A stretch of 64,000 nucleotides of DNA, taken from assembly GCF_002865645.1 (NCBI RefSeq), contig NW_020194589.1, positions 2,393,750 to 2,457,749 on the forward strand. Direction: 5' to 3'. Positions within the stretch are counted from its first letter, which is position 1, and every line of letters starts with the position of its first letter. Origin of the DNA: Hyaloscypha bicolor E. Taxonomy: Eukaryota > Ascomycota > Leotiomycetes > Helotiales > Hyaloscyphaceae. The position numbers were made by a program, and so were the translations under genes. The notes beneath the pieces were generated by a model. That model searched no databases. It saw nothing but the letters and a program-made list of their open reading frames with translations, and was not told where the DNA came from. This document shows positions 49,102 through 62,577 of the stretch, piece by piece.

Positions 49102-49797
49102 TCAAACCTCGGTCGTAACTCTGGCCTTGGGATTCGTAACCTTAACACCGAGTTCCTTCGCACGAGCAACGATTTCGATTCTCTTTCTTGAAGATACCGC
49201 GTGTGAGATCCTATATCCATATTAGCCCCGCCGTTCCATCTTTTGGGTGAGCCACCTACTCTGCGGCGAAGGTCTTGTTGTGCATAAGGAGGAGGTCGAC
49301 ATCTCGGGTGTTATTGACGAGGAAAGCCTTGTGGCCGGAGGGCATCATGTGGCGAGTCTTCTTGTTTGATCCAAAGCCAATCTGCATGTATCATCAGCCC
49401 TTGTCCTCCACCTCGTTGCTCAGCAATCGTGGTGACTTCGAAGGCCACTCTTTGTGATCCCATCCGAGGCCGCCCCAATTCCCACAGCAGATCCCACGTA
49501 CCGATGGCATAACCATTTGACCCTTGAATCGTCTTCGGACACGGTTGTCAATACCCTTGGGCTTTCTCCAGCTGGCGTCGAGGCATTTGTATGTGTCTGT
49601 ATAATCGAGAAGTTAGAATACTCCAATCTAGGGAATTTCGATCGAAAAATCTTTCCTGACTGATGCCTAGCAAACTTCTTGGTTCCTGGATTCGCAAATA
49701 TTAGCCCCAATTGCTTGTGTCATTGTTACGCAGATTCAAGTTGAAGTGAAGACTCACGCTTCTTCACGATCGGTACGTGCCGCTTTGCTGAAACCAT
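49102..49797 (-). CDS. RPL32: 60S ribosomal protein eL32
   Basis: Structural protein of the large ribosomal subunit. Five exons on the minus strand: 49797-49758, 49685-49656, 49596-49502, 49381-49260 and 49210-49102, giving 131 residues, the usual fungal length. Readable blocks: [82 protein letters not shown] and [19 protein letters not shown], ending TTEV. Introns 1, 3 and 4 have GT...AG ends. Intron 2 (49655-49597) begins GAAAG instead of GT and ends TATACAG, yet this join alone keeps the frame and the conserved HQSDTYKC. Multiple introns near the start are typical of fungal ribosomal protein genes. Confidence 0.95.
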
Positions 49798-50268
49798 CGT
49801 CGCGGTGTTGTGGTCGAGGTGTTGTTGAAGTTGTAAATTCTCATGATCGTTTTTCAAATCCAGTTGTGTGTCGCGCCTGCGAGGCCCAGGAAGCGAGCCA
49901 ATAATGTCGCAGTACTCTTACCCCAGATGACTAATGATATACACGTGATATTAAATCTTCGATAGGGAAATAGATCATGTATGTGTCGAAAAGCCCAAAT
50001 GGAACCGCAAGAACCTGCACATTCCTTGGAGCTTCGGAACGTGCATATCATGTTCCATACTGTCACACAAAAGAGGTTGGAAGCCTTCATTCAGTGTCAT
50101 CAGAATACATAGTAGAGCTTTGTCTGCAAAGTCAATTGCCCTATTCTACCCAGGATTGTAGTCGTGAAAAGGCATCGAAGACCTTCAATGTTCGGTCTAT
50201 GCCGCAAAGTTCCCACCGAAAATGAAATTGCTTTGTGACCACATGAAATTATCTATTTCGCTGCTTTT
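49798..50268. other. Spacer between eL32 promoter and J-protein 3' end
   Basis: About 470 bp containing the eL32 upstream region on one side and the J-protein 3' untranslated region on the other. No coding sequence or repeat was recognised. Confidence 0.6.
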
Positions 50269-51686
50269 TTACTGCTGTGCACACTGTGCAGCTCCTCCTT
50301 CCTCATCGTCTTCATCTTCCCAACCACCACCTGCTCGGGGGTCCCCTGAATTGGCACCAAACTAGAGAGGTCAACAAGATTCCTTGGATTTTGGAAAAAG
50401 AACTTACATCTTCAATATCGGCATCAGAATCGTACTCCACTTCGTCGACTTCCGTAGTTTCAACCACTGGAGGAGGCCCCGGAAGAATCTTCTGAAGTTC
50501 GCCAAAAGCAGCCGGATCCTCAAGCCATCCATCCTCAGGAAATTCAATCTTGACCACGAGATAAAGATCGCCTTTTGAATCGCTCTTCTTCAATGGCATA
50601 CCTTCGCCTGCAATCTTGAGAATCTGACCAGGCTTCAAGACCTTTCCTTGAGGATGGTTGAGATGGATACCACGGCCGTCGAGGTGCTTCAATACGACTC
50701 TTGAGAAGCCGGTGAGGGCTTCCGAAAGACTGATATTCAGCTCTGCTGAAAGATCGTCGCCGGCTCTCTGGAACATTTCATGGTCCTCCTCCACTAGGGT
50801 GAACACAATATCTCCTGGGGTCTGATCGGGCACCTGATCTGCCTCTCCCTCAAGAACGATTCTTTCTCCCTCCCGGGCGCCTCTTGGAATGTAGATCTCT
50901 AGTACCTTCTTCTCGGATGTTGTTCTCTTGCCCTTGCACTTCTTGCACTTGTCTTTCTCCTTGAAAATCTTCCCTGTCCCCGAACAAGTATCGCAGACTA
51001 CTCTCTCCTGAGTCACCAATCCTGGCCCAACAGATCGAAGTCCCACCGTTATACCGTTACCCTTGCATCGCTCGCAAGTCTGGGGCTTGGCATCCTTCTT
51101 TCCTCCCGTGCCTTTGCAATGGGTGCAGATGATATTCTTCGTGCTGGCAAACTTCACGGTTTTGCCTTTGTAAAGTTCCTCCAGTGTAACTTCGTATTTT
51201 TGCTCCTCATCTCTGCCTCTTCGGGGACGCTTTGGACCACTCTCTCCACCGAATCCTGGTGGCATACCTCCTCCCATGCCAAACATTTGTGCCAAAATGT
51301 CGTCCAGATCTACCCCGCCTCCCATCCCGCCCCCTCTGGCGGGGTCAAAGGCGGCCATGCCGTGAGTATCGTAGAGATGTCGCTTCTCTTCATCGTGAAG
51401 AATTTCATATGCTTGACTGACAGCCTTGAATTTCAATTCGGATTCTTCTCTCTGCTCTTCGGGGACCTTATCTGGGTGATGTTGTAACGCTGCCTGATTC
51501 GGCGTCAGCACATGTTTTACGAGGCTGACAGGAAAACAAACCTTGTGATATGCCTTCTTGATTTCAGATTTGGTCGAAGACTTGGGGATTCCGAGAACCT
51601 CTATTCATGTCAGAATCATTTAATCTGTCTCCATCGTGTTGCTCACCATAGAGATCGACTTCCTCCGGTGCTCCATTTGAAGCCAT
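50269..51686 (-). CDS. Class A J-domain (Hsp40) co-chaperone, farnesylated type
   Basis: Stimulates the ATPase of Hsp70 and delivers substrates in the cytosol, often at membranes. Exons: 51686-51647, 51600-51542, 51493-50408, 50361-50269; 425 residues. The J domain opens EEVDLYEVLGIPKSS and carries the HPD tripeptide in ALQHHPDKV. A Gly/Met-rich linker follows, then four CxxCxGxG-type zinc-binding motifs (CTHCKGTG, CERCKGNG, CDTCSGTG, CKKCKGK), the C-terminal substrate-binding part, and an acidic tail ending CAQQ, a CaaX prenylation box. The last exon is needed for the CaaX box: without splicing at 50407 (GATGTAAGT) the frame runs into the intron. It resembles Xdj1/Ydj1; the VDLDDILAQMFGM linker suggests the Xdj1 side. 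It is divergent from the GluRS gene, with start codons 314 bp apart. Confidence 0.93.
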
Positions 51687-54104
<2,418 letters not shown>

Positions 54105-54398
54105 GTTGTACGATTGTGGAGATGTACTTAATAAGAATCGAAGTGTTGATAGACTCTATTCTGCATCAATAATCATGTGCAACATCACCTTAGGGATAAT
54201 CGAGAGAAAGGATTTATTCGGTTGGCTCATCATATCATAAGGGCCATTGTCTACTTCTAGGCTCCGGTAGCCATTTTCGTCATATCATCCACCTGAACGC
54301 CTTTTGGTGAAGTCTACGCCAACGCAATGCTCATATGCCCATTTCAATAGGCCCCACCACGTCTCACATTCACTGCAAATGACCCGCCCAAAAACCAC
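54105..54398. other. Convergent 3' ends of GluRS and CSN5
   Basis: About 290 bp with the 3' untranslated regions of two converging genes. Nothing else seen. Confidence 0.6.
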
Positions 54399-55505
54399 TC
54401 AAGGCTCAACCTGTTCTGTAATTGGTACAGCAGCTGGAGGCGTTTGCTCCTTAGGGCCCTCTCCTAAACCATTGAATAGCTTTGCCTTCACCTCTCCTGC
54501 CATCAAACCCGTCATCTCCTCTCCAGCTATCTTATTGCTATCCCTCAACACCTTCTCCAGCTGTGAATCCATATTCTTGTTTGCGCTTCCACCTGTAGGA
54601 GTTCTGCTGGCACGCGTGATCCCACTGCCGGCTTGTCTAATTTTGTTGCTCAGATCTAGCATCTGCTTACTGCTATACTCGCGGTTGGTGAAGAGAGGAC
54701 TTTGACTCAGCGTTTGCACCCAATACTTGTTCCACAACAGCTCCAATAGATGTGTATCGAGAGAGCTCTTGAAATGAGACACCTCCAAAGAATAGTATCT
54801 GCTTGCGTGTGCACCGAAGTCTTCAGCCTTTGCCAAAGGAATAGTCTGGTATCCATCTGCAGAGCCAGAATCGGTGGGCTTGAAGTTCTCAGGGTATGTT
54901 CTGAAGGCACCGATTTCGACTTTGCCAGCAGAGATGGTACGGTCGGGGTCGATGACAACAGCTAAGAAGGGATCGGAGAACATTTGCTGCGTTGCCTGCG
55001 TGCTAACGTCGATACCACTAAGCCAGCATCCGTAGCCTGGGTGACTGTGATACCATCCCACGGCGTTCTCGAGCTTGCCTTGATCACGACATGCCTGGAG
55101 GTACCCAACCATGTATTCGTTCGCTTCGTCCTGTGCGTTGACTCGGGTTTCTGTGCCTTCGACTGGTAATCGGAACGCATCGGTCACGATAATGGTATCT
55201 CCGGCAATCTTTCCCTGCATCAAGCCCATAACCTCGATCGAGCCTCCAGACCGCGCGTGCATGACCATCTTCAGAAGCGCTACAGCTGAAATTCGTACAT
55301 TCTTGAAGTGGTGGGGGTCGGTCTTCCATGGCTTTGCATCTCCTATTGCTTTCTGCTCCGCGGCATCGTATGCGTAGAGAGCATCGCGCTGAGGATCAAC
55401 GAGTTGGACCTTGTTGTCAAGCTCTGTCATCGATAAATAAGTTTGAATGGAGATAAGAGGATCGAGATGTAATAACTTACCCCATGCCTTGTGTGCAGTC
55501 TCCAT
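54399..55505 (-). CDS. CSN5: COP9 signalosome subunit 5 (deneddylase)
   Basis: Catalytic subunit of the COP9 signalosome, which removes Nedd8 from cullins and so controls cullin-RING ubiquitin ligases in the nucleus and cytosol. Two exons: 55505-55481 (METAHKAW) and 55423-54399, with a 57-nt intron (GTAAGT...GACAG); 349 residues. The MPN+/JAMM metalloprotease motif is complete: Glu in [10 protein letters not shown], then [14 protein letters not shown] with both zinc His and the Asp. Other strong blocks are [49 protein letters not shown] and [13 protein letters not shown]. The conserved join [13 protein letters not shown] supports the intron, which would otherwise add 18 unlikely residues. Divergent from the Ase1 gene. 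Confidence 0.96.
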   Translation of the reverse strand: METAHKAWGKLLHLDPLISIQTYLSMTELDNKVQLVDPQRDALYAYDAAEQKAIGDAKPWKTDPHHFKNVRISAVALLKMVMHARSGGSIEVMGLMQGKIAGDTIIVTDAFRLPVEGTETRVNAQDEANEYMVGYLQACRDQGKLENAVGWYHSHPGYGCWLSGIDVSTQATQQMFSDPFLAVVIDPDRTISAGKVEIGAFRTYPENFKPTDSGSADGYQTIPLAKAEDFGAHASRYYSLEVSHFKSSLDTHLLELLWNKYWVQTLSQSPLFTNREYSSKQMLDLSNKIRQAGSGITRASRTPTGGSANKNMDSQLEKVLRDSNKIAGEEMTGLMAGEVKAKLFNGLGEGPKEQTPPAAVPITEQVEP

Positions 55506-55994
55506 GATGAATGGCGACGGATTGCCAGGATGTGATCGTTCACGTCGTGGGAGGACTCTTGTGAGGTTGCAGGTGCAGCCTTGCCGGCCTGCAGAGCTCC
55601 ACCAATTTGGCCGCGGGGTCAAAATATTCCGGGTCGCGCTAACGTTATTGGTGAAACCGGAAGGAGTCGTTGCTGGGTCAACGGGCCCATACAAACTCTG
55701 ATCTACGACATGAAGCCGAGATCGACCTTACAGCGTTGCATTGCATCGAGAGAACCTCCAACAAAACGCGCGACTTTCATTCAAACACCCATTGATGACA
55801 AGTACAATAACCTTTGGGGAGGTTTCGCAGTCGCGATCACGTCTTGATCACTGCTGAGCCAATCAAAACCTTCGACTATATCAACTGACCACCCTCGCGG
55901 CCCCTCCATCAACCCTCGATACCTCTCAACCATACATTCGAATTCTATTGCAGCGACTTGCTGAGTTGAACGCGACTTGCTGTGCCTGTTCGCT
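55506..55994. promoter_or_regulatory. Shared upstream region of CSN5 and Ase1 genes
   Basis: A 489-bp stretch between two outward-pointing start codons. It holds both promoters and 5' untranslated regions. No individual site was recognised. Confidence 0.5.
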
Positions 55995-58434
55995 ATGGAT
56001 ACCAGCTATTTGTCTTCGCAGGTTTCGACCATCATTGGACAGCTCCATGGTCTCTTCGATGAAATTGGAGTTCCCATCCATGAGCGTGAAGCTCGAGAGT
56101 CAGAGGTGGGTTACTCAAGATTAATAGATGTTAAGTTAATGCTGACTTATTGCAGTTGTTTGCTGCGCTCTCTGAGACTTTACACAATCAAGTACGGCTA
56201 GTAACTTCGGAAAAGGACGATATGACAGAGGAGGCTAGGCGTATTATTACCACAATCAAGCAGATGGAAGCTTCCCTTGACGATACGAAGAATAGAAATG
56301 ATCACAAGGTCGATGACGAGGACCTGAAGATCACCTTCCCTTTGACGCGCTGTTTACAAGGTTTGAAGGATAGGCATCTCCAGATATCAAAGTTACATAG
56401 GGAGAGATTCGAGCAAGTCAAGAGTACGCATGTTTATTCCCAGCCAATAGATGAAAGTCATACTAACAATTTGTAGAGCTCGTCCAAGCACTGGAATCTT
56501 ACTCATCTCATCTCGAATCATCCTTCATTAAGATCACTCTTCCCCCGACCGCGCCGAATGCGAGTATTCCTCCTACCTTCGACCTCTCCCCTTCGTACGT
56601 AACCGCTCTGGATGATGAGTTTACTCGGGTCTACGAAGAATATACGCGCCGTGTCGCAACTGTTAAGGCCCTTTCCGAACACATCATTCAACTCTGGGCA
56701 GAATTGGGAACACCGCAAGCTCAAACTGATGGTATGATCGTTAAATACTATCGCGACTCGCCGGAGCAGCTGGGTCTACACGAGGAAGATATCGCTAGGT
56801 TGAGGGCAAAGCGTGACAAGCTTGCAGAAGAGAAGAAGTCACGTGAAAAACGCCTCAAGGACCTGAAGACAACAGTCCAAGGATTATGGGACCGTCTGGG
56901 TGTTGAGGAGCATGACAGAAAGCAATTCCTTAACAGCAATCGGGGCTGTGGTGTTCGCCAGATCAACGAGTTTGAGGACGAGCTGTCGAGGCTGAACGAA
57001 CTCAAGAGACAAAACCTCCATCTGTTTGTGGAAGATGCGAGATACAAGCTTCAAGAGCTTTGGGATAGTCTGTATTTCTCAGAGGAGGAAATGCTGGAAT
57101 TTACTCCCGCTTTCTCAGACGTCTATAGTGACGCTCTCCTCGAGGCACATGAACAGGAGATTGGTCGATTAGAGGCTCTCAAGGAGCAACGTGCACCTAC
57201 GCTTGCCCTCATCGAAAAACATAGGTCCCTCGTGAAGGAGCGTGACGATTTGCAGGCTTCCAGCCAAGACGCATCTCGATTGCTGGGTCGGGGTCAGAAG
57301 GGAGAGAAGCGGGATCCAACACGTTTGCTGAGAGAAGAGAAGATGAGAAAGCGAGTTGCAAAGGAGTTGCCTAAGGTTGCAGTTGAAGTGAGAATGGTCT
57401 TGGAGAGGTGGGAGGATGATTACGGTCGACCATTCCTTGTCCATGGCGAGAGATACCTCGACGAGCTTGAGGCGTCCGAGGCAAAGCCGGCTCCTGGCCC
57501 TCGATCAAAGACTCCAGCTGGCCCTCCACCATCTGCTGCAAAGAACCAGAAGTCTGCACCTCCAAGCCGTGCTAACAACATGAAGGCACCACCGCCAAGA
57601 GCTGGTGCGAAGACGCCAGTTGCAACCGGAACAGTCAGACGTAACCCTCTTGCCGAGTCCGTATCGAGAGCAGTAAGTCGAGTTCTTGAGTATCCTCATG
57701 TGTTGAGTTTGGAATTGAAGAATGTTGGATGAGGTGCTGACGAATATATCTAGGCTGGTGCAAAATCACCATCGAAGATTCCTGCTCGTGCCCCGTTGGC
57801 AAACCTCAATCATGGAGGCAATTCTCCTGAACGACGACCTCGCCCTGAATCGAGACAAGAAACCATCCGAGGCAAGATGGGCCCGCCGCTGCGAGCTCCG
57901 CCACCCAAGATGAGAGATCTTTTAGAACCTCCACCAGCGCCTACACCGATCGCACATTCTCGTGCCGAGAGTGTAGCCTCAAGCGGAAGTGTCCGACATG
58001 TTGAACCAGAAGATACTTTCTACGACGGAGGATATGCACAACAACAGCGCACTCGACCCCAATCATATCATGAATTGAAGTCTTCAATGCGCCAGAATGA
58101 ACGAGAACCACAACTGAGCTCCTCTCACCACTCCGGCCCTCCCAGTCGTCAAATTTCGAACACCTCGAACGCTACTGTCTCAGGCTCGGAGAACTGGCAG
58201 ACAATTGAGGATGACTCGGAACCAGAACAAGACTACTCCGAAGCCAATTATGCAAGACTTCGTGCTGCCCGTGCAGGAAAGCGCTTCACTCCTGAGGACT
58301 ACCCTCAAGGTGGTCAAGTTAAGAAGCAGAAGGGCCTCCCACCATATGGTGCCCGTGCTTGCTACGCGGAGACCGAGGGCAATCGAATTGTGTCCGGCAG
58401 TGAAGCCGCTTGGACTGATGAAGACGCATTCTAA
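55995..58434 (+). CDS. ASE1: Ase1/PRC1/MAP65-type spindle midzone protein
   Basis: Bundles antiparallel microtubules in the anaphase spindle midzone and supports spindle elongation and cytokinesis. Four exons: 55995-56105, 56156-56423, 56477-57672, 57754-58434; 751 residues. Residues 1 to about 430 are long helices rich in charged residues: LHGLFDEIGVPIHERE, then KALSEHIIQLWAELG and LWDRLGVEEHDRKQFL. The spectrin-like microtubule-binding part carries the family block RMVLERWEDDYGRPF then LVHGERYLDEL. The last third is Pro/Ser/Arg-rich and disordered, as expected for the part regulated by phosphorylation. All introns are GT-AG; the third one (57673-57753, 81 nt) ends ATATCTAG. The upstream TTG at 55977 is in frame but the ATG at 55995 is the natural start. 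Confidence 0.93.
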
Positions 58435-59489
58435 CAACCAGCGTCCTTCATTCTTTAGATTTCGACCGATGCGATAACCTCCGAAACAACCCTGTCCATT
58501 AGTTTCTCATAGATTTTGTTGAAGTTTGTCCGGTTTTATCGAGGAATACACTCCACGAAGGTCATGAGCAACGCTTCTGACGAATTGTGACGACGGCCAG
58601 ACTTCCCAGCGCGTTTCTCCTCTAAAGCGGATTCGTTTCTTGTATGTTATTTATGGCATAGATCTCTGCTTGTTCGATTACTACTTTTGACGAAGGATAT
58701 CAGCATCATGGTCTGATTCTCCTTCGCAGTTATATCGTTTGGTTTTGTGTTGGAGTAAAGGATGGACCTGCAAAGGGGATTGGATGTATCCAGGAGTTTA
58801 TTGACGCAGATTCCTACTTACCTGTGCGAATAGAAATGAAATGATGTTAAACAATCATCAAAAATCTGTTCCTAGAACTTGTTAACTTGTTGTGGAGACA
58901 TGGTGAGGGTCTGTCAGGGGAGAACTGAGGCGATTGCCGAGAAAAGAAGGTGTGATCTTATCGGGCGGGCTCTCTCACTCTTCGAGCTTAACTCCTACAC
59001 GGGTACTCCAGGGGGGCTGAGCGCTCCCATACAAAATCGACTGCGCCCCACTCACGCCACAGCAAACTGGCCAATCCATATCCTGGCCCCCATAAATTCG
59101 CTCGGACCCCTGGAGTAACCCAGTGTAGGAGTTAATTTATCCTGAGTGCGGCCTGTCATGGTTAACTGCAAGCAAGTATGACCAACTAAACACTCTGAGT
59201 TGCACCGGAGCTGGGTTTGAGTCACTTCACTTCTACGCTTAGTGGTTTAAGTAAGTGCTGCACATAATAAGACTCATCGCTCAATCGACGGTATAAAGGT
59301 TACCTCATGCCAGCAACGATCAATACCACATCTTCATTTCTGATTTGATAAACATTTCCAGGACTCCAAACCGGGAGCTTCTGTCAATTACTGAAGTGAC
59401 AATGGCCAAATCACTAAGTACGTGTGCTCTGGACAGAGGTTTATTTGCAACACTGCGTGCCACTTGACTGTCTCGTTTGAGGCTGATAA
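58435..59489. other. Spacer with MITE between Ase1 and GNAT genes
   Basis: About 1.05 kb. The first 400 bp include the Ase1 3' untranslated region; 58991-59132 is a MITE (separate entry); the rest is presumably the GNAT promoter. No other coding sequence recognised. Confidence 0.6.
58991..59132. mobile_element. Short non-autonomous inverted-repeat element (MITE) with TA duplication
   Basis: A 142-bp element starting ACTCCTACAC and ending GTGTAGGAGT; the inverted repeats extend about 24-25 bp (ACTCCAGGGG side against CCCCTGGAGT) with one or two mismatches. TA stands on both sides (58989-58990 and 59133-59134). No transposase is encoded. The size, ends and TA target fit a Tc1/mariner-derived MITE. 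Confidence 0.75.
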
Positions 59490-60178
59490 ATGAAAACAGA
59501 CATAGCTTCAAGTCAATCAATTAGGCTGGATATTCCTAGTGGAGAATACTTTCTCACGACCTTTGAGGACGGCGATGAAGAACCACTCGCTCGCCATCGA
59601 CTCTGTCTCAGACCGTCTGAGCAGGGTTCCCAAGCCGTAAGTCTTCATCTCCTCACTCCTTTGTCCCATACCACTTACGCCTGATATTCCTTTAAAACTC
59701 TCAAACAAGAAACTCAAACTAAACGTCGATCAGATATACTCTCGAGGATGCCAGGTCCTGGCTAGCGGCCAACCTGACCTCTGCCAAGGAACTTCTTGCC
59801 ATCCCCACATTAGCTAAGCGCACCGCCGCCTTCTTCGAGGGAAATTCCATCCCCATCACAGCTATCCGTCACAAGGACAGATTCATCGGCTGTATCTCAC
59901 TCACTGTTCGCAGCACGGAGCCAGTTGTGGAAATGGGTTACTACTTGCATCCGTCCCATCAAGGGAAGAGGCTCATGCGGGAAGCGGGAAGGACGGTATT
60001 GCGGTACGCTGCTAACGAGTTTGGGATCCGAAAGGTGTTCTGTAGTGTTGATGAAGGCAATCTGGTGAGTGCGAAGGTCGTTCAGGGGATTGTGAAAGAC
60101 ACTGCTGTTGGGGAGGTGGAGACGGGCAGGATGGTGTTGGTTTGGCCCGTAGGGAAGAGGGTTGAGGGCGAGAGTTGA
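59490..60178 (+). pseudogene. GNAT-family N-acetyltransferase with a 4-bp frameshift
   Basis: GNAT enzymes move acetyl from acetyl-CoA to an amine; this sub-type resembles RimJ-like fungal proteins of unknown substrate. Exon 1 starts at the ATG at 59490 (IRLDIPSGEYFLTTFEDGDE). At 59586-59593 the bases CTCGCTCG look like a tandem duplication of CTCG. Reading with a single CTCG gives DSVSDRLSRVPKP, which splices cleanly over a 97-nt intron (59637-59733, GTAAGT...ATCAG) to YTLEDARSWLAANL. Exon 2 carries the core fold: FIGCISLTVRST, VVEMGYYLHPSHQGKRLM with the acetyl-CoA loop (HQGKRLM in place of QxxGxG/A), and CSVDEGNLVSAKVV. As written, the first frame runs to a stop at 59684. It is a recent pseudogene, an allele difference or a base-call error. 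Confidence 0.78.
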
Positions 60179-60322
60179 AGCTCGACCTGGGTGTGGAGTA
60201 TTGAGCCTGAGTTCTAAGAATCTAAACGATATAGGTGGCGGCTTACCTGGGGACAAAGAACTAATCCAAAATAATGGCACGGGTGAGTTGAACTCAATTG
60301 TCCATCCTTGTCTCGTATTTTC

Positions 60323-60996
60323 TCAATACCAGTATTTGTTTAGCAACCTCTCCCCCTCTCCACTCCATCTTGCATGAGCAGCAACAGCCTGGATCAGCGG
60401 GTTCACCATGGCCAACATTCCCGGCCACCTCATATCCCCTAAGTCCGCCGTCAAGCGAAAATGCATATAGCTCTTTGGCAGTCCCTGAGCATCACACTCT
60501 CCTTCCCCAGCTAGCCTATAAACTATTTTCGAAACCCTCATGTGCAGGCACGACCTTGCCCAGAAACCTGACGGTCTCCTCCTCCGAGGTTGAAGAACCG
60601 ATGTTTGGTGCCGATTGGTATCACAGTGGTTCCTCCAGTTTTAAAAGTCAAAGTTGAGTCGCGGAGGACGACACCTAAGGTACCGGTGGCTGGGCTGAGC
60701 TCTTCGCGATAGCTTCCATATTTTTCTAATCGGATGCCAGGATTAGTCTTGTATTAAAGAAAGACTTCTCAGCTAAATCTCGGTTCAGAAGAGGTTCAGA
60801 AGAGGTTCAGAAGAACAGAGGACTAACGAATTCGTGTCCCGCTACCTGGATAGGTCGAACACGGGATGAGAGAGTATTCACCGTTTGTCTCTGCACCGTA
60901 CTTTTCGATTGTGGCTTTGTCTTTTACACCCGTGTTCGTGAGAACTCGACGAGAAGGGTCTCGAATTCCTGGGGGAAGAAGTTTGGAGTCTTCCAT
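60323..60996 (-). pseudogene. Cupin-fold protein, degraded
   Basis: Pieces of one cupin-like protein in several frames on the minus strand. From an ATG at 60996: MEDSKLLPPG, then EYSLIPCSTYPGSG with a stop shortly after. Past a short tandem repeat, another frame gives ATGTLGVVLRDSTL and TTVIPIGTKHRFFN, which is the usual second half of a cupin barrel. A third frame ends LAMVNPLIQAVAAHARW, then LLNKYWY at 60323. At least two frameshifts and several stops separate them, and the first metal-site motif (H-x-H region) is missing where the tandem repeat stands. Cupin similarity is by eye. The original function is unknown. Confidence 0.6.
60782..60814. repeat. 11-bp tandem repeat inside the cupin pseudogene
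   Basis: Three copies of GGTTCAGAAGA at 60782, 60793 and 60804. They lie between two frames of the broken cupin gene, so replication slippage here probably contributed to the damage. Confidence 0.85.
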
Positions 60997-62577
60997 TTTT
61001 GAAGGCAGCGTTGTGAAGGCATTGCTACGGTCTTCAGAAAAAGTCAGATAGAGGTGAGAAGTGATTCTCAAGGGTGATATCTAACAAGACCTCTGAGTAC
61101 TGACGGCTCAATGATTTCAGTTGAAGACGGTCTACCGGCATCCCAAGACTTTTGTGGATATTCGTTTATGTCAATATTATATCCGTCCTCCGAAACGATC
61201 GGTAAGCTTAATTCCCTTAAAAGGCCATCTATAGAGCATTGAGCACCCAGGAATGATAAAGACTTCCCTTTCTCTACGAATGATTTGGAATCTTATTGAT
61301 TGAGTGAGACGAGACGGCGACGGCAATGCTGGCCACCTTTCCCCGCTGCCTCTGCATCCGCCCCTTGTTCCCGTATCACACCCTGAGTATCTCATTCTCT
61401 ATAATACTTGTGGTCAAGAGCCCGGTTTCTTTCATTTTCATTTCTCGTACCAACAGTATCGGGGAAATGTCAGTCCTGGTGAAGTGTGACAGCAAGGTCA
61501 GTTCAAATCAAGAAGGCAGGCAGGAGTGATACTGACACTGGCTCCCGTCAGATCAACGTTTCTTGTAAAGAGAAGAAAAATCAGAGAAGGAAGAGCCAAG
61601 AAAATTTCAGTCAATTGGGGTCAGATCTGGCCAACAAACACTGTCATCAGAATGGTCTTCGTGAAGACTAAACTCGATCAAAACGTTCACCTCAAGGAAA
61701 CCTCAACCTCAAATCATATACCTTGATTCACCTCATTCACCCTGTGGCTTGGGACAATTTAAAGTCCCCGTGGCTATACGAATTCTGGCAACCCGGATCT
61801 CAACATTTGCTAGGGCGGGTGAGAGGCTATGAGAACGCTTCAATGACGTATCTTCATTGCGCACGGTTCTCTCTTCCCCCTCGAAGCTCAAGCACGCATT
61901 CATCTCCATATGTGAAGGAAGTGGGTTTGTGCTTCTCTTAGACACGAATATCGTAAAGCACAGAACTAGGATAGCGAAATCCCACAAGGATCAAGCCTCT
62001 GGGAAGATTCAATCTACGTCGGCAGAATGGCCAGCTTTCAGCTTCAACTGTAAGCCGTGGGGGGAAAGACATTATTCCTTCCAAGAGATTAAAAGAGATC
62101 TGGACTCTGGTTCCGTCCTTTGCTAAATACGCACAGCAAAGAAACTCGGATCATCCCCCTGACTCTAGCTGCCCAATCAACATTAATCAATGGCACTGCA
62201 CCGGCTGCTGACCACGCTTGCCTCAATCCGGACTCGGGTTCGCGACACTCGATACATGAACACTCCCATACCTCGCCGAAGGTCACTTTCTTAGCCTCCT
62301 TCTCGTCGTCCTAGATAATTACCATCTCCCAAATAGGAAATTTCCAGGCAAGTTCCCGAGCCTCTCATCACGATTGGTCCCGAGGGTACGATTATAGGCG
62401 TAAGATAAGCAAGTAGCGTCATTTGGGCCAGCACCGGGAACATGAGATGTAAGTAAGTCCAATTCTGGGAGATTTAAACAGCGATGAAATCCTCTTTTCC
62501 TCATCATGTTTGCTCCAGAGAACTCTCTCATCTTCAACAGCACAAATCAAAAAACACTGAAAAGTCAAACTCCAACA
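60997..62577. other. Spacer upstream of the FMN reductase gene
   Basis: About 1.6 kb without a recognisable gene. Short frames occur on both strands, but none has a domain or plausible intron structure. The last few hundred bases presumably hold the promoter and 5' untranslated region of the reductase gene; an in-frame ATG at 62506 lies there but adds no conserved sequence. Confidence 0.5.

Noticed and set aside
51119..51487. Plus-strand open frame of 122 codons over the J-protein gene
   Set aside because: Antisense shadow of a well-supported conserved gene.
59150..59280. Candidate tRNA near GGGTTTGAGTC
   Set aside because: No acceptor stem, D-arm or anticodon arm could be folded around it.
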